From positions 62,001-126,000 of the forward strand of contig NZ_JPMY01000011.1 of assembly GCF_000761545.1 (NCBI RefSeq): 64,000 bases of DNA, in the 5' to 3' direction. The notes under the pieces are model-generated. The model was not told the DNA's origin, did not search any database, and was given only the letters and a program-made list of their open reading frames with translations. The stretch is from Pseudomonas sp. ML96. Lineage in GTDB: Bacteria > Pseudomonadota > Gammaproteobacteria > Pseudomonadales > Pseudomonadaceae. Below are positions 55,158-63,643 of this stretch, piece by piece. Each line of letters starts with the position of its first letter. The stretch's first letter is position 1. The position numbers and the translations under genes are program-made.

Positions 55158-56935
55158 AGGGCGCGCCACTGCAGCGGCAGCCATTGCCAAGCTTCGTTGG
55201 CCTCGGCGTCGGCCGGAAGGCTCAGGGCGTACTTGCCGTGGCCGGACAGCGAACGCAGCTTGGGCAGCAGGTTGGCCTGGGCGGCGTTACGGAACACCGG
55301 TTCGATGTCTTCCGGCAGGCTGTCCAGGGTCTCGCGTTCGAGCAGAGCGGCCAGGCTGTCCGGCGCCAGATAGGCCGGTACCAGGGCGTTGCCCGGCAGC
55401 ACTTCGGCCAGCGGCGGGAAGCGCTTGTCGAGGGTCTGCAGGGCCTTGTCGAGCAGGCGGTCGTCCAGCGAGAACAGCAGGGTCGAGCCGTGGCGCGCCA
55501 GGCTGACGCGGAAGAAGCCGCGCGAGGCCAGGGCATCCGGCTGTGCAGCGAGGTCCGCCGGGTACTGGCCGAAGTTGGAGCCGACCTGGCGCTGCCACTT
55601 GTGCAGCTCACCCTGGGCGCTGTCCTGCACCGGGAAGCTGCCGCCCTCGGCGTAGGGTTCCCAGGCGCCGATCAGGCTGTCGAACAGCTTGCCCAGCTCG
55701 GCATCGGTCTGCGCACCAGGCTTGTCCTTGAGCGTGCCGACCAGCAGCGGCGAGTGCAGACGCGAGTCCGGATACCAGCACAGACCGGCACTGCCAGTGA
55801 GCTGGCCGGCCAGCTCGGCGGCCGCCTTGGGTTCGGCACCGACCTTGGCCAGCAACCGCTCGGGCAGACCCGGCGCCACCGGCAGGGCCACACAGGCGCT
55901 GGCGCCCATGGGCATGGCACTCCATACCGGGGCGAAGTCGAAGGCGCCCTGCCCCTCCACCTCGTCCAGGGCCAGGAAGCTGCTCCAGCCCTGCTCGTTC
56001 ATCTCGAAGCGCAGGCCAGCGAAGGCCGGCAGGAAGCGCCGGTAGCCCAAGGCGAGGAAGTCTGCGCTGAGGGTCACGCGCTGCTGCAGAGCGCCACGTT
56101 CGGCCAGACCGAAACGCTCGGGGAAGGGATGCTGGCCGGCCAGCAGGGCCTCGGCGGCCTCGGCCGAGACCTTGGCCAGGCCAGGCTCCGGCGGTGTCGG
56201 CGGGATCACCTCACCGTTTTCATCCAGGGCCACGGCAGCGTCTTCATCGACCTCCGGCTCCGGCGCCGGGCCGAACAGCATGTCGGTGCTGGACATCAGC
56301 AGCAGCTGGTCACCGTGGGAGGCGAACAGAATCGAGCGATCGCCGTTGTAGCGCAGGCGATAGAAAGGCACCGCCGCGCCATCGACGGTGAACTCGCCAG
56401 CCTGGCTCAGCTGGGTATCGTCCAGTGCCACCTTGGCCAGCGGCTCCAGCACCTTGGCCAGGCCACCGCGCTGGATCAGCACCACGAAATGGCGTAGGCG
56501 GCCACCGGCGTCGCGCCACAGGGCCACTTCGGCCGGCTGGTCGAGCAGCTCGTCGAGCAGGTTGTCACGCAGTTCGAGGTCATGCTCGTAGATGATGCGG
56601 CGCAGGCTGCCGGTCAGGCCGAGGCGGTCGGCGTTGTTCTCGTAGTAGAACACCAGGTCCTCGGTGAGGGTGTCGCGCAGCAACGGCACCTTGAGCACGT
56701 CCTTGGGCAGACGGCTCAGCGAGGCGCTCTCGATCAGCACGTCCGGGCGCGCCAAGTCGAGGCCCAGGTAGTTGGCCTCGACCAGCTGGCGCTCGCCCTG
56801 TGGCTCGTACTTGAGCCAGGCGAACAGGCCGGCGGCGGTCACCGGCAGTGCCACGGCCAGGCCGATCAGCAGCGGGCGCCAGCGGCGCGGGCTGGGCGTG
56901 GCGGCGGACTCGACGGGAGTGGTGGTGTCGCTCAT
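55154..56935 (-). CDS. magB: MagB, DUF2138 inner-membrane-anchored protein
   Basis: A 593-residue protein with a short cytoplasmic head, one membrane helix (about residues 21-41, [20 protein letters not shown]) and a large periplasmic domain. I recognise it as the YfaA/DUF2138 family; the biochemical role is unknown. In P. aeruginosa it belongs to the MagA-B-D-F complex and may anchor MagD at the inner membrane. It lies 23 bp after magA. Confidence 0.87.
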   Translation of the reverse strand: MSDTTTPVESAATPSPRRWRPLLIGLAVALPVTAAGLFAWLKYEPQGERQLVEANYLGLDLARPDVLIESASLSRLPKDVLKVPLLRDTLTEDLVFYYENNADRLGLTGSLRRIIYEHDLELRDNLLDELLDQPAEVALWRDAGGRLRHFVVLIQRGGLAKVLEPLAKVALDDTQLSQAGEFTVDGAAVPFYRLRYNGDRSILFASHGDQLLLMSSTDMLFGPAPEPEVDEDAAVALDENGEVIPPTPPEPGLAKVSAEAAEALLAGQHPFPERFGLAERGALQQRVTLSADFLALGYRRFLPAFAGLRFEMNEQGWSSFLALDEVEGQGAFDFAPVWSAMPMGASACVALPVAPGLPERLLAKVGAEPKAAAELAGQLTGSAGLCWYPDSRLHSPLLVGTLKDKPGAQTDAELGKLFDSLIGAWEPYAEGGSFPVQDSAQGELHKWQRQVGSNFGQYPADLAAQPDALASRGFFRVSLARHGSTLLFSLDDRLLDKALQTLDKRFPPLAEVLPGNALVPAYLAPDSLAALLERETLDSLPEDIEPVFRNAAQANLLPKLRSLSGHGKYALSLPADAEANEAWQWLPLQWRAL

Positions 56936-56958
56936 AGGTAAAGACTCCGCGGGAGCGT

Positions 56959-57750
56959 TCAGTAGTTGAAGGACTTCACCGGCAGCAGCTCGCCGATGGT
57001 GCGCAGCGGCACGACGAAGGTCTCGCGCCGCTCGTTGACGGTGTTCTCGTTGAACACCAGGCTGATCTGCGAGGTGATCACCTCGTTCTGGTTGCTGCCG
57101 GCCTGGAAGTTGTAGCCCTGGCTGCCCAGGTTGCCCCAGTAGTTGACGTACACCAGGTAGGTGCCGTGCAGCGGCGCGGTCATGGTGAACATCTCCGGGC
57201 CGGGGCCGTCGACGCTGTCCACGTCGAGGCCGCCGCCGTTGCTCATCACCGGGTCGGCCCAGAAGGCGTGCTGGCCGTCGGGGGTGATCACATGCAGGTC
57301 GAGCTCGGCCTTGGGATCGTCCCAGCCGAGGACGATGCGCACCCGCGCCGGGGTCTTCAGGTTGTTGGCTTCATAGAACTGCACGCGGCGCAGCGGCTTG
57401 CCGTCGGCGCGCAGCTCGACGCTGTTGGAACCGGCGCCGAAGTTGTAAGGGCGGACGAAGCGGCCCTCGGCATCGGTATACAGAGGCAGGGGATTACCGT
57501 TGACCGCCAGGGTATGTGGCTGGCGCAGGCCCTGGGTGCCTGCGAGCTTGCCGGCGATCAGGCTGCGGCCGCGCTGGCCGCCACGGTCGATGGGCGGTGT
57601 CGGGTAGGCCACGCGAGAGTCGGCCGAACGGTCCAACAGGCCATCGTGGCGCCAGCCGGCGGTGGGACCTTCCAGGCTGGCGGAGGGGTCTGCCATGGCA
57701 ACTGACGCGGGGAGCGTCATGAGTGCCAACAGCTGCAGCAGGGTGCGCAT
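56959..57750 (-). CDS. magA: MagA, periplasmic DUF2135 protein
   Basis: A 263-residue exported protein (signal about 1-20, ending VAMA) with the same DUF2135 fold as MagF (LRRVQFYEANNLKTPARVRI; AELDLHVITPDGQHAFW). First gene of magABCDEF. Its ribosome-binding site AAAGGA lies in the loop of a small AU stem (57753-57764), which fits translational control by RsmA. Confidence 0.88.
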   Translation of the reverse strand: MRTLLQLLALMTLPASVAMADPSASLEGPTAGWRHDGLLDRSADSRVAYPTPPIDRGGQRGRSLIAGKLAGTQGLRQPHTLAVNGNPLPLYTDAEGRFVRPYNFGAGSNSVELRADGKPLRRVQFYEANNLKTPARVRIVLGWDDPKAELDLHVITPDGQHAFWADPVMSNGGGLDVDSVDGPGPEMFTMTAPLHGTYLVYVNYWGNLGSQGYNFQAGSNQNEVITSQISLVFNENTVNERRETFVVPLRTIGELLPVKSFNY

Positions 57751-57752
57751 GA

Positions 57753-57764
57753 TTAATCCTTTAA
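57753..57764 (-). promoter_or_regulatory. Possible RsmA hairpin at the magA ribosome-binding site
   Basis: Minus strand TTAA-AGGA-TTAA: a 4-bp AU stem presenting AGGA in a tetraloop, directly upstream of the magA ATG. CsrA/RsmA proteins bind GGA in loops. The stem is weak and the flanks are not the best consensus. Confidence 0.4.
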
Positions 57765-57852
57765 CGGCGCGAGGGAGATAGGCTAGCGGGCCGCCTCGTG
57801 CCAGGCAATCGGCGCAGTGACCGGCCGTCCGGAGATCGGCGGCGGATCACAT

Positions 57853-58800
57853 TTAGGTCTGGATCCAGCCCCCCCACTGCAGCACGAACAGGCCGATATT
57901 GGTGGTGACCACCGCCAGCAGCGTGGTGATGACGATGATCGCCGCTGCCAGTTCATGGTTGCCGCCGGCGGCGCGCGCCATCACGTAGCTGGCCGCTGCC
58001 GTCGGGCTGGCGAAGAACAGGAAGAGGATCGCCAGTTCGGCATTGCGAAAGCCCAGGAAAAAGGCGCCGGCGGTACCAAGAATCGGCAGCCAGATCATCT
58101 TCATCAGGCTCGCGCCCAGGGCTACCGCGCCGCTGGCACGCAGCGCCGCCAGCGACAGGGTGCCGCCGATGCAGATCAGCGCCATCGGCAGGGTCAGCTG
58201 CGCCAGGTACTCGCCCGAGGTGGTCAACCAGGCAGGCAGGCGCACCTGCCAGTAGGCGAAGGGAATGGCCGCCAGCACGCCGAGGATCAGCGGGTTGCAC
58301 AGCACGCCCTTGAGGATGCTCCAGGGACTGGCCTTGGCGTTGGGGTTGTACACCTCCAGCACGATCACCGAGAGGGTGTTGTAGCTGAGGATCACCACCC
58401 CGCCGAGGATGCCGCCGAGCGACAGGCCGTAGTCGCCGTACAGGCTGGTGGCCAGGGCCAGGCCGACGATGCCGTTGTTGCCGCGGAACGCACCCTGCAC
58501 GTAGATGCCGCGGTCGGCCTGCGGCACGCGCAGGATGGCCCAGCCCCAGGCCAGTAGGAAGCCAAGCACGGTGGCCAACAGGAAGTAACCGAGCAGCGCC
58601 GGCTGCAGCGCAGCATTGAGGTCGGCATGCAGGATGGCGAGGAACAGCATGACCGGCATGCTGACGTTGAACACCAGCGCCGAGGCGGTATTGATGAAGT
58701 GGCCGTCGATCAACCCGAGGCGTTTGAGCGCCACGCCGAGGAACAGCATGGAGAACACCGGAGCGGTGATGGCGAGGGTCTGCTGGAAGACGGCAAGCAT
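57853..58800 (-). CDS. AEC-family transporter (auxin efflux carrier-like)
   Basis: A 315-residue, ten-helix membrane protein of the AEC/BART group (PFVSY-free; AFRGNNGIVGLALATSLYG and YNTLSVIVLEVYNPNA in the middle). Related bacterial proteins move malate or malonate; the cargo here is unknown. It sits between mag and roxSR on the same strand, a place where I recall no gene in PAO1. Confidence 0.9.
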   Translation of the reverse strand: MLAVFQQTLAITAPVFSMLFLGVALKRLGLIDGHFINTASALVFNVSMPVMLFLAILHADLNAALQPALLGYFLLATVLGFLLAWGWAILRVPQADRGIYVQGAFRGNNGIVGLALATSLYGDYGLSLGGILGGVVILSYNTLSVIVLEVYNPNAKASPWSILKGVLCNPLILGVLAAIPFAYWQVRLPAWLTTSGEYLAQLTLPMALICIGGTLSLAALRASGAVALGASLMKMIWLPILGTAGAFFLGFRNAELAILFLFFASPTAAASYVMARAAGGNHELAAAIIVITTLLAVVTTNIGLFVLQWGGWIQT

Positions 58801-58874
58801 GGCGGGCCCGACTACTTGGTTAGGAGGCTAATGATAGCCGCTCCAGTCGGGAAATTGCTTTCTACAGGCTTTCA

Positions 58875-58893
58875 GCGGGGCAAATAGCCCCGC
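58875..58893 (-). other. GC hairpin upstream of the AEC transporter
   Basis: GCGGGGC-AAATA-GCCCCGC stem-loop between the palindromic repeat and the transporter start. It could end roxR transcription, but no T-run follows on the minus strand. Confidence 0.45.
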
Positions 58894-58907
58894 GGGAGTC
58901 TGGCTTC

Positions 58908-59050
58908 AGAGCCTGCTCAAAGGCTCGCGAGCTAGAGCCAAACGGTGGCAGAAATGGTCGAGGGTGCGGAGTTTACAAGTAGTAAATGAGCAACCCGAGA
59001 CGGTTTCCAACGCCGTTTGGCCGACGCGCAGCAGACTTTGAACAGGCTCT
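58908..59050. repeat. 143-bp palindromic intergenic element
   Basis: Terminal arms AGAGCCTGCTCAAAG (58908-58922) and CTTTGAACAGGCTCT (59036-59050) pair with one mismatch. Inner arms GCCAAACGG (58937-58945) and CCGTTTGGC (59013-59021) pair perfectly, each 29 bp in from its end. The centre is a GTTTAC/GTAAAT stem. A 14-bp block per arm does not pair. It looks like a REP/MITE-type element whose right end is the T of the roxR TGA. Confidence 0.75.
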
Positions 59051-59610
59051 CAGCGCCGAACTGGACGCTTCTGCAGCTTACGCTGCAGGGTCCGCCGGTG
59101 CATGCCGAGGGCGCGGGCGGTGGCGGAGATGTTGCCGTCGTGCTCGGCCAGCACACGCTGGATGTGCTCCCACTGCAGGCGGTCCACCGACATCGGGTTT
59201 TCCGGCACCAGGGTGGTGAGGTCGGCGTGCTCGGAGAGCAGCGCGGTGAGCACGTCGTCGGCGTCGGCCGGCTTGCACAGGTAGTTGGTGGCGCCGCGTT
59301 TGATCGCCTCCACCGCGGTGGCGATGCTCGAATAGCCGGTGAGGATCACCACGCGCATCTCGGCGTCCAGCTCCAGCAGCTTGGGCAGCAGCACCAGGCC
59401 GGAGTCGCCTTCCATCTTCAGGTCGAGCACGGCGTAGTCGGGCAGGTCGTCCTTGGCCAGCACCAGCCCCTCTTCCGCCGAGTTGGCCACGCTCACGCGC
59501 AAGCCGCGGCGTTCCATGGCGCGGGCCATGACGCGGGTGAAGGTGGGGTCGTCGTCCACCAGCAGCAGGTGTGGCTGTTCTTCCTGCTCGTTGAGCTGTT
59601 CGTCAGACAT
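59050..59610 (-). CDS. roxR: Redox response regulator RoxR (RegA/PrrA family)
   Basis: A 186-residue response regulator: receiver with acidic pocket DDD (19-21) and phospho-acceptor D63 (VLDLKM), then a Fis-type HTH (NISATARALGMHRRTLQRKL). In P. aeruginosa RoxSR controls the cyanide-insensitive oxidase and other respiratory genes. The ATG overlaps the roxS end by 8 bp. The stop codon touches the 143-bp palindrome. Confidence 0.95.
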   Translation of the reverse strand: MSDEQLNEQEEQPHLLLVDDDPTFTRVMARAMERRGLRVSVANSAEEGLVLAKDDLPDYAVLDLKMEGDSGLVLLPKLLELDAEMRVVILTGYSSIATAVEAIKRGATNYLCKPADADDVLTALLSEHADLTTLVPENPMSVDRLQWEHIQRVLAEHDGNISATARALGMHRRTLQRKLQKRPVRR

Positions 59611-60895
59611 GTTGGGCTCCCTTGGCCAGCCTGGGCAGACGCAGTTCCGTCAGCGTACCGCCCTCTTCGTGGTTGTAGAGTTTCACCGAACCGCCGGCCC
59701 GCGTCACGCTGGCCTGGCTGAGGAACAGGCCGAGGCCGAAGCCCTTGCCCTTGGTGGTGAAGAAGGGCCGGCCGATCTGCTCGGCGATGGCCAGCGGCAC
59801 GCCGGCGCCGTGGTCACGGATGCCCAGGTCGACCCATTGCTCGTCCCAATCGAGACGGATGTCGAGCTTGTCCGGGCAGGCGTCGGCAGCGTTGTTGAGC
59901 AAATTCAGCAGGGCCTGGGTCAGGTCGGCCGGCGGCTGCAGACGCGGCACCGCGCCGGAACCCAGGCACTGGAAGCGATAGGTGGCCTCGGGGCGCATCA
60001 GGTGCCAGCGGTTGAGGGTCGCCTCCAGCCACTGCACCACGGTCTGTTCCTCCACCGCCTGGCGACGTTCCGCCTCGGCGGCGCGCACCAGTTGCTGCAG
60101 GGTGTCCTTGCACAGCTTGACCTGCTCCTGCAGCAGCGCCAGGTCGTCCTGCAGCGCCGGCTTGTCGCGGTATTCCTGGCGCAGCTCCTTGAGCAACACG
60201 CTCATGGTCGCCAGCGGCGTGCCCAGCTCATGCGCGGCGCCAGCGGCCTGAGTGGCCACGGCGAGCAGTTGCTGGTCGCGCATGCCCTCCTCGCGGCGCA
60301 GCGCCTGCAGCTCGTCCTGGCGGCGCAGGGCGCCGGCCATCTTGACCACGAAGAAGGTGATGAAGGCCGCCGACAGGGCGAAGTTCAGCCACATGCCGAA
60401 CAGGTGCAGGCTGATCAGCATGGCCTCGTGCTGCACGTTGTTCAGGTGCAGCGGGTGGTACCAGATCAGCAGCGCCGTGTAGCCGGTCAGCGCCAGCCCG
60501 GCGAGGAACATCGAATAGAACCAGGGCAGGGTCGCTGCGGCGATGGTCAGCGGCACCAGATAGTAGGAAACGAACGGGTTGGTCGAACCGCCGGAGAAGT
60601 ACAGCAGCAGGCTGTGGATCACCAGGTCGCAGGCCAGCTGCACCGTGTACTCCAGCTCGGTCACCGGCCACGGCCCGCGCAGGCGTAGGGCGGTGAGCAG
60701 GCACAGGCCGAGCGACACGCCGAGGGTAATGCACAGCGGCAACCAGGGCAGCGGCAACAGGTCCGACAGATAGGCGATGCCCACCGAGCCGGCCTGGGCG
60801 GCCAGCACCAGCAGGCGGATCAGCGTCAGGCGCCAGAGATTCTGGCGGCTGGCGGAGAGCAATTGCATGGGTGCATAAAAGGAGGTCTGGGGCAT
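59603..60895 (-). CDS. roxS: Redox sensor histidine kinase RoxS (RegB/PrrB family)
   Basis: A 430-residue membrane kinase with about six helices in residues 20-185. The conserved quinone-box segment GGSTNPFVSYYLVPLTIAA (102-120), phospho-acceptor H222 (AAHELGTPLATM) and redox cysteine C262 (QVKLCKDTL) match RegB. The ATPase end has NLLNNAADA and GKGFGLGLFL. Start: ATG 60895 (MPQTSFYAP), almost at the predicted transcript start; ATG 60868 is the alternative. Confidence 0.93.
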   Translation of the reverse strand: MPQTSFYAPMQLLSASRQNLWRLTLIRLLVLAAQAGSVGIAYLSDLLPLPWLPLCITLGVSLGLCLLTALRLRGPWPVTELEYTVQLACDLVIHSLLLYFSGGSTNPFVSYYLVPLTIAAATLPWFYSMFLAGLALTGYTALLIWYHPLHLNNVQHEAMLISLHLFGMWLNFALSAAFITFFVVKMAGALRRQDELQALRREEGMRDQQLLAVATQAAGAAHELGTPLATMSVLLKELRQEYRDKPALQDDLALLQEQVKLCKDTLQQLVRAAEAERRQAVEEQTVVQWLEATLNRWHLMRPEATYRFQCLGSGAVPRLQPPADLTQALLNLLNNAADACPDKLDIRLDWDEQWVDLGIRDHGAGVPLAIAEQIGRPFFTTKGKGFGLGLFLSQASVTRAGGSVKLYNHEEGGTLTELRLPRLAKGAQHV

Positions 60896-60903
60896 GAGTG
60901 CGA

Positions 60904-60909
60904 GTATAA
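60904..60909 (-). promoter_or_regulatory. -10 box TATACT for roxSR
   Basis: Minus strand TATACT ends eight bases before the ATG at 60895. If used, the mRNA would begin at or next to that ATG. The -35 is poor. The rest of the 167-bp divergent gap to the SIMPL gene shows nothing firm. Confidence 0.45.
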
Positions 60910-61062
60910 CCAGAGGCCCGGGGTGACCGTCTGCATGCGGCAACGCGACGCAGCGGCCACACAAGCTGCAACAAAGGTCATGGAAAAACTGCGAACCAGG
61001 CTTAACCCGAATAGTCTGACCCCCTCGTCAAAGATCAGGACAACCACCCGCAAGGAGTTCCC

Positions 61063-61776
61063 ATGCACGCATTCAACCGTCTCGCCGCCACCATCGCCCT
61101 CGGCCTGGCCACTGTCGCCAGCCTGCCGGCCCTGGCCGACGAGCCCCGCTACAACCAGGTGTCGCTGCGCGCCGAGGTGAGCCAGGAAGTGGCCCACGAC
61201 CGCATGTACGTCACCCTCTATACCGAGGCGCAGAGCGATGACCCGGCGGAGCTGGCCGTCAGCGTGACCAAGACCCTCAACGCCGCCATCGACAAGGCGC
61301 GCAAGGTGCAGGGCGTGAAGGTCAGCCTGGGCAGCCGGCAGAGCTACCCGGTGTACGAGAACGAAGGCACCAAGATCAGCGCCTGGCGCGAGCGCGCCGA
61401 GCTGCGCCTGGAAAGCGCCGAGTTCGCCCGCCTGTCACAGCTGTCCGCCGACCTGCTCGGTGAGTTGAAGATGGCCGACATGAGCTTCGCCGTCGCCGAA
61501 GACTCGCGCAAAACCAGTGAAGACCAACTGATCAAGCAGGCGGTCGAAGCGTTCAAGGCGCGCGCCCAGCTGGCCACCGACGCCGTCGGCGGCAAGAGCT
61601 ACAAGCTGGTCAGCCTGAACCTGAACAGCGGTGGCTTCCAGCCGGTGATGCCGATGCGCGCCATGGCCATGGACCGCGGCAGCTTCAGCAAGAGCGAAGC
61701 CGCACCGCAGATCGAGGCCGGCACCAGCCGCGTGAGCATGAGCGCCGATGGCGTGATCGAGGTGCAACTGCCCTGA
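61063..61776 (+). CDS. SIMPL-domain (DUF541) periplasmic protein
   Basis: A 237-residue exported protein (signal about 1-23, ending ALA) with the DUF541/SIMPL beta-alpha fold (YNQVSLRAEVSQEVAHDRMYV; VSLGSRQSYPVY). Its function is poorly known; homologues occur in the periplasm and have been linked to oxidative stress. AAGGAG precedes the ATG. It is divergent from roxS. Confidence 0.9.
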   Translation: MHAFNRLAATIALGLATVASLPALADEPRYNQVSLRAEVSQEVAHDRMYVTLYTEAQSDDPAELAVSVTKTLNAAIDKARKVQGVKVSLGSRQSYPVYENEGTKISAWRERAELRLESAEFARLSQLSADLLGELKMADMSFAVAEDSRKTSEDQLIKQAVEAFKARAQLATDAVGGKSYKLVSLNLNSGGFQPVMPMRAMAMDRGSFSKSEAAPQIEAGTSRVSMSADGVIEVQLP

Positions 61777-61786
61777 TAGACAACGC

Positions 61787-61813
61787 GGCGCCACTGCGGG
61801 CGGCAGTGGCGCC
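61787..61813 (+). terminator. Strong hairpin after the SIMPL gene
   Basis: GGCGCCACTGC / GCAGTGGCGCC, an 11-bp perfect stem with a five-base loop, 11 bases after the SIMPL stop codon. No T-run follows. Further stems occur at 61824-61841 and 61905-61920 in the same 209-bp gap. Confidence 0.55.
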
Positions 61814-61985
61814 AGCGCCTTGCGCCTGGGCTGGCCCAGGCATTCTCTGCAGTGAATTGCACCTGCATCACAGCTTCTACACTCAAGGGCGCTCTTCGCT
61901 TGTCCACGGCACATGCCGTGCATAGCCTCACCCAGGTGCCGGCATGGCGCTCAGGGATAAAACCAAGAACGAACATGAGGTCAAC

Positions 61986-63587
61986 ATGCGCAACCACGCC
62001 GCCCTACCGGCCCTGCTCGCGGCCGGGCTGATCGCCGCAGCTCCGTTTGCCAGCGCCGCCAGCAACCTGGTGTTCTGCTCCGAAGGCAGCCCCGCCGGTT
62101 TCGACCCCGGCCAGTACACCACCGGCACCGACTTCGATGCCGTGGCGGAAACCATGTTCAACCGCCTGACCCAGTTCGAGCGTGGTGGCACCGCCGTGGA
62201 GCCGGGCCTCGCCGAAAAGTGGGAAGTCAGCGCCGATGGCCTGACCTACACCTTCCATCTGCGTCCGGGCGTGCAGTTCCACTCGACCTCCTACTTCAAG
62301 CCGAGCCGCGAATTCAACGCCGACGATGTGCTGTTCACCTTCCAGCGCATGCTCGACAAGCAGCACCCGTTCCGCCAGGCCTACCCGGCCGAGTTCCCCT
62401 ACTTCACCGACATGGGCATGGACGCCAACATCGCCAAGCTGGAAAAGCTCGACGCCATGACGGTGCAGTTCACCCTGGCCAGCGTCGACGCCGCCTTTAT
62501 CCAGAATCTAGCGATGAGCTTCGCCTCGATCCACTCCGCCGAATACGCCGAGCAGCTGCTCAAAACCGGCCAGGCCGCCGCGATCAACCAGAAGCCGATC
62601 GGCACCGGCCCCTTCGTGTTCAAGCGCTACCAGAAGGACGCGCAGATCCGCTTCACCGGCAACCAGGCGTACTGGAAACCTGCGGACGTGAAGATCGACA
62701 ACCTGATCTTCTCCATCAACACCGACGCCTCGGTGCGCATGCAGAAGCTCAAGAAGGGCGAATGCCAGGTCAGCCTGTTGCCGCGCCCGGCCGACCTCGA
62801 AGGGCTGAAGCAAGACCCGAACCTGAACATGCCGTCGCAGCCGGGCTTCAACCTCGGCTACATCGCCTACAACGTGCAGCACAAACCCTTCGACCGGCTC
62901 GAAGTGCGCCAGGCGCTGGACATGGCGGTGAACAAGCAGGCGATCATCGATGCCGTGTACCAGGGCGCTGGCCAGCTGGCGGTGAACGGCATGCCGCCGA
63001 CCCAGTGGTCCTATGACGCCAGCATCAAGGACCCGGCCTACGACCCGGCCAAGGCCCGCGAACTGCTCAAGGCCGCCGGCGTTGCCGAAGGCACCGAGAT
63101 CACCCTGTGGGCCATGCCGGTGCAGCGCCCGTACAACCCCAACGCCAGGCTGATGGCCGAGATGCTGCAGGCCGACTGGGCCAAGGTCGGCATCAAGGCC
63201 AAAATCGTCAGCTACGAGTGGGGCGAGTACATCAAGCGCGCCAAGGGTGGCGAGCACGACGCCATGCTGATCGGCTGGAGCGGTGACAACGGCGACCCGG
63301 ACAACTGGCTGGGCACCCTGTACGGCTGCGATGCGGTCGACGGCAACAACTTCTCCAAATGGTGCGACCGCGACTACGACCAGCTGATCAAGCAGGCCAA
63401 GGCCAACCCCGACCAGGCCAAGCGCAGCGAGCTGTACCAGCAGGCCCAGCACATCCTCAAGGCCCAGGTGCCGATCACCCCGATCGCCCACTCTACCGTC
63501 TACCAACCCATGCGCAAGACCGTGCAGGACTTCCGCATCAGCCCGTTCGCCCTCAACTCCTTCTACGGCGTGAGCGTGGGCAAATGA
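61986..63587 (+). CDS. ABC transporter substrate-binding protein, dipeptide type
   Basis: Family 5 periplasmic binding protein (DppA/OppA-like), 533 residues. The signal peptide is about 1-24 (ending ASA), followed by SNLVFCSEGSPAGFDPGQY and LAEKWEVSADGLTYTFHLR. The cysteine pair in LYGCDAVDGNNFSKWCDRDY is typical of DppA. The ATG at 61986 is fixed by GAGG five bases upstream. It is the first of a tandem pair and corresponds in place to PA4496 (DppA1). Confidence 0.93.
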   Translation: MRNHAALPALLAAGLIAAAPFASAASNLVFCSEGSPAGFDPGQYTTGTDFDAVAETMFNRLTQFERGGTAVEPGLAEKWEVSADGLTYTFHLRPGVQFHSTSYFKPSREFNADDVLFTFQRMLDKQHPFRQAYPAEFPYFTDMGMDANIAKLEKLDAMTVQFTLASVDAAFIQNLAMSFASIHSAEYAEQLLKTGQAAAINQKPIGTGPFVFKRYQKDAQIRFTGNQAYWKPADVKIDNLIFSINTDASVRMQKLKKGECQVSLLPRPADLEGLKQDPNLNMPSQPGFNLGYIAYNVQHKPFDRLEVRQALDMAVNKQAIIDAVYQGAGQLAVNGMPPTQWSYDASIKDPAYDPAKARELLKAAGVAEGTEITLWAMPVQRPYNPNARLMAEMLQADWAKVGIKAKIVSYEWGEYIKRAKGGEHDAMLIGWSGDNGDPDNWLGTLYGCDAVDGNNFSKWCDRDYDQLIKQAKANPDQAKRSELYQQAQHILKAQVPITPIAHSTVYQPMRKTVQDFRISPFALNSFYGVSVGK

Positions 63588-63643
63588 CCAGCCGGGCGCC
63601 GGGCCGCCACAGGCGCCCGGCGTTCACGCACAAGGATCGATTC

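Noticed and set aside
57770..57815. Possible sigma-54 promoter (minus-strand TGGCACG) upstream of magA
   Set aside because: The -24-like TGGCACG is there, but no GC lies at the required 10-bp distance from GG.
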